40,013 nt of DNA from Bacteroidales bacterium (GTDB lineage: Bacteria > Bacteroidota > Bacteroidia > Bacteroidales > JAOZQN01): contig JAOZQN010000006.1 in assembly GCA_029932195.1 (NCBI GenBank), forward strand, positions 1 to 40,013, given 5' to 3'. The notes beneath the pieces are model-generated. The model searched no databases. It was not told the origin of the DNA and saw nothing but the letters and a program-made list of their open reading frames with translations. Of this stretch, positions 35,426 through 40,013 are shown piece by piece. A program made the position numbers and the translations under genes. Each line of letters begins with the position of its first letter. Positions within the stretch are counted from its first letter, which is position 1.

Positions 35426-36391
35426 TTACAGACTTGTTAATTTATTTATAATTTCTTCTATAACCTTATCTTTCAAATATTCCTTAATATATTTAGGAAA
35501 ACCCTCGTCCATGTCGTTCATTTTTTCCCAACTGCAATTGTTATAGTAACCAGAGCTATACCTACCAATTATCTCTACATTCAACTCCATTTGATTAGTG
35601 TTCTTATTTGGCTCTATTTTTATTTTAAATTTTAGACTTTCGCAAGGAATAAATTCTCTATCATACAACAGTTCAAGTATCTGATAAACAACATTTTCAC
35701 CCGAGTCATGTAATACTTCTTTTTTTAGATTAGAAACTTCAAATTCTAAAATTTTATCCCCCTCTCTGTATCTTGACTTAAATTTTGCATTTTTACTATT
35801 TCCTTCAAAACCTCCATCTTTTTCGTATAAATCTTTAAAATACTGATTTAGTCGTCTGTAATAAACTCCGATGGCAATGTTTTTATTTTCTAAAATATAA
35901 TCTTTTTTAAAATAAATAAACGAGTTTAATAATATTTCGTTGGAATATTCCGCCATACAAATTTTCTCTTTTTCGTCGCCTGTAAATTCGTTGGTGTCTT
36001 CGTTAAAATAAAATTGGATAAATGGGCAATCCTCATTTATATACGATTGACGAATTTCTAATAATACATCTTTGGGCTTTGTTATCTGAAAAACATTGAT
36101 ACTATAAAAATATAAATATTGACGAATATCCTGATTTTTTTGCTCACGAAAATCTGTTTTTAGCATTCTCCAAAGTGTATCGTTTAGAGCTGCATCTGTT
36201 GAAGCAAAATTAAATTGAATACGAATAATATCATTTTCCTCATCAACTATAACATCTTTAAATTTAATTACCTGCGAAATTCCCGTTTCATTAAGTTCTT
36301 TGTTTAAAACGCCAATTGTAGTTTCGTTTACTGTTTGCGAAAACAAGTAACTGCTAAGTAAAATTAATATTATTGTTATTGATGTTTTCAT
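35426..36391 (-). CDS. Exported hypothetical protein
   Basis: Signal peptide MKTSITIILILLSSYLFSQ starts at 36391. The upstream ORF extension to 36574 runs through repeat DNA. Confidence 0.65.
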   Translation of the reverse strand: MKTSITIILILLSSYLFSQTVNETTIGVLNKELNETGISQVIKFKDVIVDEENDIIRIQFNFASTDAALNDTLWRMLKTDFREQKNQDIRQYLYFYSINVFQITKPKDVLLEIRQSYINEDCPFIQFYFNEDTNEFTGDEKEKICMAEYSNEILLNSFIYFKKDYILENKNIAIGVYYRRLNQYFKDLYEKDGGFEGNSKNAKFKSRYREGDKILEFEVSNLKKEVLHDSGENVVYQILELLYDREFIPCESLKFKIKIEPNKNTNQMELNVEIIGRYSSGYYNNCSWEKMNDMDEGFPKYIKEYLKDKVIEEIINKLTSL

Positions 36392-36436
36392 AATTTTATT
36401 TTGTTTTCTATAAATAATTGAGGTTTTATTTGTTTT

Positions 36437-36508
36437 TGCACCAGCGGTGCAATATATTGATAGAAATATATAAAACATTACAAACAGCACCCCAGCGGAG
36501 TAAGGTGT
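36437..36508. repeat. GCACC...GGTGC-type repeat pair
   Basis: tgcaccagcggtgcaatatattgatagaaatatataaaac...gcaccccagcggagtaaggtg; two diverged GCACC-CAGCGG copies. Confidence 0.6.
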
Positions 36509-36586
36509 TAATAATTTGATGTTTTTGGAAAAGAAGTTCCCCCAGTTTTTGTATCTGTCTATAAATAAATGCAATACAATAATCAG

Positions 36587-36727
36587 TTGCCTCGACCTTT
36601 AGGTCGGGGATAAAGATAAAATTTGATTATTAGGGCTTCAGTCCTTTTTTAACGGCATAGAAAGTAAAGGACTAAAGCCCTAGTCAGTGGGTTTATTGCA
36701 TTATCCCCGACCTAAAGGTCAGGGCAA
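36587..36727. repeat. Nested REP/BIME-like inverted repeats
   Basis: Outer 27-nt arms ttgcctcgacctttaggtcggggataa / ttatccccgacctaaaggtcagggcaa (2 mismatches); inner 17-nt arms tagggcttcagtccttt / aaaggactaaagcccta (1 mismatch). Confidence 0.9.
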
Positions 36728-36750
36728 TTTTAAAAATATATTGACAATTA

Positions 36751-36858
36751 CTAAATTACAAATGTTTTTAATTCTTTTTGTATATATTGAAGGTGTTCGT
36801 CAATAGAAATAATACCAACTTTTATATCGGTCAAGTATTTTTTAATTTTATTATCCAT
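36751..36858 (-). pseudogene. Truncated HEPN (DUF86-like) toxin remnant, 35 codons
   Basis: MDNKIKKYLTDIKVGIISIDEHLQYIQKELKTFVI*; its ATG overlaps the MNT stop (ATGGATAA) as in MNT/HEPN operons, but the catalytic RX4-6H region is absent. Confidence 0.6.
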
Positions 36859-37153
36859 AAATTTTTATTTTTGTTTGATTTATTTCTTCTATAAAATATG
36901 GATTTGTAAGATTATTTTCGCTAATAATATCAATATTTCTGCTAAAAATATCTTTTAGTCCATAATAAATATTCCACCATTTTTCGCCCAATACTACAGG
37001 GTCTTTTATTTTTTTGAAATTTATTACAAAATCTAAATCGCTGTTTTCGTTAAAGTTGTTGGTAATAACCGAGCCAAAGATATAAGCATTTGAGACAGAG
37101 TTATCTTCAAACAATTTTACGTATTCTTCTTTTTTAGTTTCAATTATTTTCAT
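36851..37153 (-). CDS. Minimal nucleotidyltransferase (MNT) domain protein
   Basis: AYIFGSVITNNFNENSDLDFVINFK ... RNIDIISE: GSx(9)DxD plus third Asp. Confidence 0.88.
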   Translation of the reverse strand: MKIIETKKEEYVKLFEDNSVSNAYIFGSVITNNFNENSDLDFVINFKKIKDPVVLGEKWWNIYYGLKDIFSRNIDIISENNLTNPYFIEEINQTKIKIYG

Positions 37154-37157
37154 AGTT

Positions 37158-38552
37158 TTATTTTTTTATAAATAAAAATGTTGCTTTTGGATTGTCTGAT
37201 ATATCTACTTTGCCCGCTTTAATATCATAATCAATTTTATTTATTATTTCTTTATCTGTAAGTATGTTATGTTTTCCTTTGCCGTATTTTAATATTTCAA
37301 TTAGTGCTTTTGTGAAATCAGATAAACCATCTTTTTTTATTGTGCCTTCTTTATCTCCCGAAGTAAATATATGAAGAGCTGGTTTCTCTGTAAATAATCC
37401 TGAAATATACTCTTCTTTATTTTCTTTATAATCAGGAACGTCATCTCCTATTCCTGTATAAAGTGAATAACCGCTATAACAAGCATCAAGCACTAATAGA
37501 ATATGATTACAATTATTATCAATAGAGAAGGTTGTAAAAGAAGCATGGGGCATTTTTGTTTTATTGGCACATAATAAATTACCAGTAGTTTTATTTCTTA
37601 CAGTATTCTTACTACCATATCCCGAAAAATAAATTAAAAGTTGGTCGTTGTCATTGTAGTTTTTATTTGTTTGTTTTTTTATTTCATCTTCTATTTGTGT
37701 TGCTGTATAATTTGCAAAAACATGCGTTTCAAAACCATAGTCATTTTTTAGCACCACTTCTAATTGTTTGGCATTTTTATCTGTGCTTAGATTTGCCATA
37801 CCACTACCTTTATAATCACTAACGTAAAAAATTAGAGCATAGTCTTTGCGTTGGGGATTGTAAGTAATTATTATTTTTACTTCTTCTTCGTTATCTTCTT
37901 TGTCTTCGGCTTTTATGGTAAAAATATTTTCACCTTCTTTTAACACAACATTAAAGTTAAATTTAGAATTTTGTGTATAATCTTTGGCATCTCCCGACAA
38001 GAAAATATTATTTATCCCACTCTCATCGCTTGCTGTGCCACTTATGGTAAATTCTTTTTTCTCCGAACTAATATTTGTGCCATGATTTAATAAAATAATT
38101 GGATCTTTGTTGTCTTTTGGTTCTACAACTACTATTTCTTTTTTAGTATAAACAATGGTAATTTCTTTTTCTGTTGAGTTTTTTCTGTTGTCTATGGCTT
38201 TTAGGATAAATTTATTAGTGCCTACTGCCAACAACACATTTTTACTAAAACTGTTTTTTCCAATTTTTTTGCCATCAAGTAATACTTCTTTTATTCCGCT
38301 TTGGTCGCTTGCTATACCTTTTATTGTAAAATTATTTTCAGAAACCTCTTCGTAATAATTATGATTTAAAGATATTGTTGGCGGTAATTTATCCTCTTCT
38401 CCCAAAATATGAATTTCGCCTTTTGGGCTTGTGTTTGTCCAGCTTGTGGGCAGGGGAATATGCAATTCGCCTTTGGGAGAAACGGCTGATTGCTGGGCAA
38501 AAATTCCTCCTGATAACAGTGTAAAAATTAGGATAATTATATTTTTTTTCAT
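37158..38552 (-). CDS. Exported caspase-fold (C14) protein with two Ig-like repeats; catalytic His replaced by Tyr
   Basis: Signal peptide; two repeats PPTISLNHN...FTIKGIASDQSGI / DPIILLNHG...FTISGTASDESGI; caspase strands DYALIFYVSDYKG, LLIYFSGYGS, LLVLDACYSG. Confidence 0.85.
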   Translation of the reverse strand: MKKNIIILIFTLLSGGIFAQQSAVSPKGELHIPLPTSWTNTSPKGEIHILGEEDKLPPTISLNHNYYEEVSENNFTIKGIASDQSGIKEVLLDGKKIGKNSFSKNVLLAVGTNKFILKAIDNRKNSTEKEITIVYTKKEIVVVEPKDNKDPIILLNHGTNISSEKKEFTISGTASDESGINNIFLSGDAKDYTQNSKFNFNVVLKEGENIFTIKAEDKEDNEEEVKIIITYNPQRKDYALIFYVSDYKGSGMANLSTDKNAKQLEVVLKNDYGFETHVFANYTATQIEDEIKKQTNKNYNDNDQLLIYFSGYGSKNTVRNKTTGNLLCANKTKMPHASFTTFSIDNNCNHILLVLDACYSGYSLYTGIGDDVPDYKENKEEYISGLFTEKPALHIFTSGDKEGTIKKDGLSDFTKALIEILKYGKGKHNILTDKEIINKIDYDIKAGKVDISDNPKATFLFIKK

Positions 38553-38613
38553 AATGCAAATATAATAATTATTTTTTGAAATAGTTTTTTTTTATTAGTT
38601 AGACTCCGAGACA

Positions 38614-38733
38614 AACACGTTTCCAACTGCCGAAAAGGCAGGTTGGAAAGTGTGTGGATGAAAAAAAATTCGATTCCATATTTTCTAAGTCCACACTTTC
38701 TAACGTGCCTTTTCGGCACTTAGAAACGTGTGA
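38614..38733. repeat. REP/BIME-like pair of inverted bulged hairpins
   Basis: cacgtttccaactgcc-gaaaa-ggcaggttggaaagtgtgtgga and tccacactttctaacgtgcc-ttttc-ggcacttagaaacgtgtg; the second is an inverted copy of the first. Confidence 0.88.
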
Positions 38734-38876
38734 ATTTTATAAAGATAAAGATAATATTTTTTTTATTATTAGTTAGCCATTACGACAAATATGAGTGTTT
38801 TTACACACTATACTCTTAGTTTTTGTTATTAATTTATTATTATTTATCTCAAAACAAAGCAGGAAACTGTATTAAA

Positions 38877-39956
38877 CTAAGGGCGACGTGCAAGGCGGAA
38901 ACCCAAAATACTGTGCCTGCGGGCAGGATCAAAGGGGCGATAAGCAACACGGCATCCGTAACTGTTATCCTTCCAACTACCACCACGATAAACACGGTAA
39001 GAGCTATTTCCAAATTCCCAAGCAGAGCCATCTTTTGGTGCATTTTTATAATTATCGTGCCACTTATCTTCACACCACTCCCACACATTTCCACTCATGT
39101 CGTAAATTCCGAGTTCGTTTGGTTTTTTTGTTCCTACTTTGTGGGTTGTGCTGTTAGAATTTGAGGAATACCACGCATAATTTTTAAGCTCGTTTTCTTT
39201 GTTTGTTCCAGCCCATTTATTATGTGTAGAACCTCCACCTGCGGCGTATTCCCATTGTGCCTCTGTTGGTAGACTGTAGATTTCGCCTGTTTTTTTATTT
39301 AGCCATTTGCAATAGGCTGTTGCATTATTCCAACTTACTCCAACAATGGGTTTAGTATAATCATCTACAAAATTTTTATAGAAATCTTTGTTTTGTCCAT
39401 TTTCATTTATGTTATACGAATTTCCTTTTTCTAACCATTCTGGGTAATTAGAATTTGTTTCATCTACAAATTGCATGTATTGTTCTATTGTTACCTCATA
39501 TTTCCCCATATAAAAATCGGAAACGGTTACATCGTGTATTGGTTTTTCATTATCAGGACCATCTTCGCTCCCCATTTTAAAAGTTCCACCTTTTACAAAT
39601 ACCATTTGTGGTGCTATGTTTTTGCTTACAGTTACTTTAAACACAAAATTGTAGCCGTCGAGGGTGTTGCGATCGCTTTTTACTCGCCATAGGGCTGTGT
39701 TTTTGTCGTTTTGCAACTCTACGCCTTGCCCTACTGCACCGCTTATGGTTTTTGGTGTAATACCAAAAGTGCCTCCTCCATTTTCGGAGCAAAGTATTTT
39801 AACGTCAAATAGTTGCCCTTCTTGTATGCCACTCATTTGGTAGTGTATTTTTACGTTGTTGCCATCTTGCTCAAAACTAACGCTACCAAGTTTTTGTGCC
39901 TGCAAATTGCTTATTGCAAACAGGCTTATTATTATAAAAAATAGTTGTTTTTTCAT
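38877..39956 (-). CDS. Exported formylglycine-generating enzyme/sulfatase-modifying-factor fold protein
   Basis: Signal peptide; MVFVKGGTFKMGSEDGPDNEKPIHDVTVSDFYMGKYEVT, YSLPTEAQWEYAA, VWEWCEDKW, RVYRGGSWKDN...GFRLARRP. Confidence 0.9.
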   Translation of the reverse strand: MKKQLFFIIISLFAISNLQAQKLGSVSFEQDGNNVKIHYQMSGIQEGQLFDVKILCSENGGGTFGITPKTISGAVGQGVELQNDKNTALWRVKSDRNTLDGYNFVFKVTVSKNIAPQMVFVKGGTFKMGSEDGPDNEKPIHDVTVSDFYMGKYEVTIEQYMQFVDETNSNYPEWLEKGNSYNINENGQNKDFYKNFVDDYTKPIVGVSWNNATAYCKWLNKKTGEIYSLPTEAQWEYAAGGGSTHNKWAGTNKENELKNYAWYSSNSNSTTHKVGTKKPNELGIYDMSGNVWEWCEDKWHDNYKNAPKDGSAWEFGNSSYRVYRGGSWKDNSYGCRVAYRPFDPARRHSILGFRLARRP

Positions 39957-40013
39957 GTTTTAATTAACTGAAGTTTCTGACTTTCTAAATCGGTGATAAT
40001 AAAATTGTTAGAA

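Noticed and set aside
38553-38876. Search for a DGR template repeat downstream of the FGE gene
   Set aside because: The gap contains the REP-like hairpin pair but no near-copy of the VR-like tail, and no reverse transcriptase ORF exists in the window.
38823-39164. Plus-strand 113-aa ORF and nearby 89-aa and minus-strand 81-aa ORFs
   Set aside because: Explained by the GC-rich tail of the FGE gene leaving few stop codons in other frames.
1-40013. CRISPR array
   Set aside because: Periodic repeats seen are 7-11 nt units without spacers; nothing with ~30-nt direct repeats and unique spacers.

Overview
AT-rich 40 kb Bacteroidota chromosomal segment. Core content read from the ORF translations: a three-gene NADH-linked [FeFe] hydrogenase operon (hydC/nuoE-like, short hydB/nuoF-like, hydA), a type IX secretion/gliding block (porV, porU, porP/sprF, gldJ), miaA, tRNA-Cys(GCA), trkA-trkH, an AAA ATPase fused to a PD-(D/E)XK-like nuclease, a TPR-SpoIIE phosphatase / PAS histidine kinase / LuxR response regulator operon, and msrA. 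The right end is an accessory block: an MNT nucleotidyltransferase with a truncated HEPN partner, an exported caspase-fold protein with a His-to-Tyr substitution at the catalytic motif, and an exported FGE-sulfatase protein with a GC-rich C-terminus resembling a DGR variable region. The most unusual signal is non-coding. (i) A family of about 120-145 bp imperfect palindromes (at least 4, probably 5 copies, one nested in the apex of another) shares core arms TCAAGG.../...AACGCMGA but has different, self-complementary terminal stems. (ii) Several intergenic gaps hold degenerate 7-, 8- or 11-nt period repeats, often as inverted pairs. (iii) Paired REP/BIME-like hairpins show compensatory base-pair changes between copies. 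All homology calls come from motif recognition; no database search was run.
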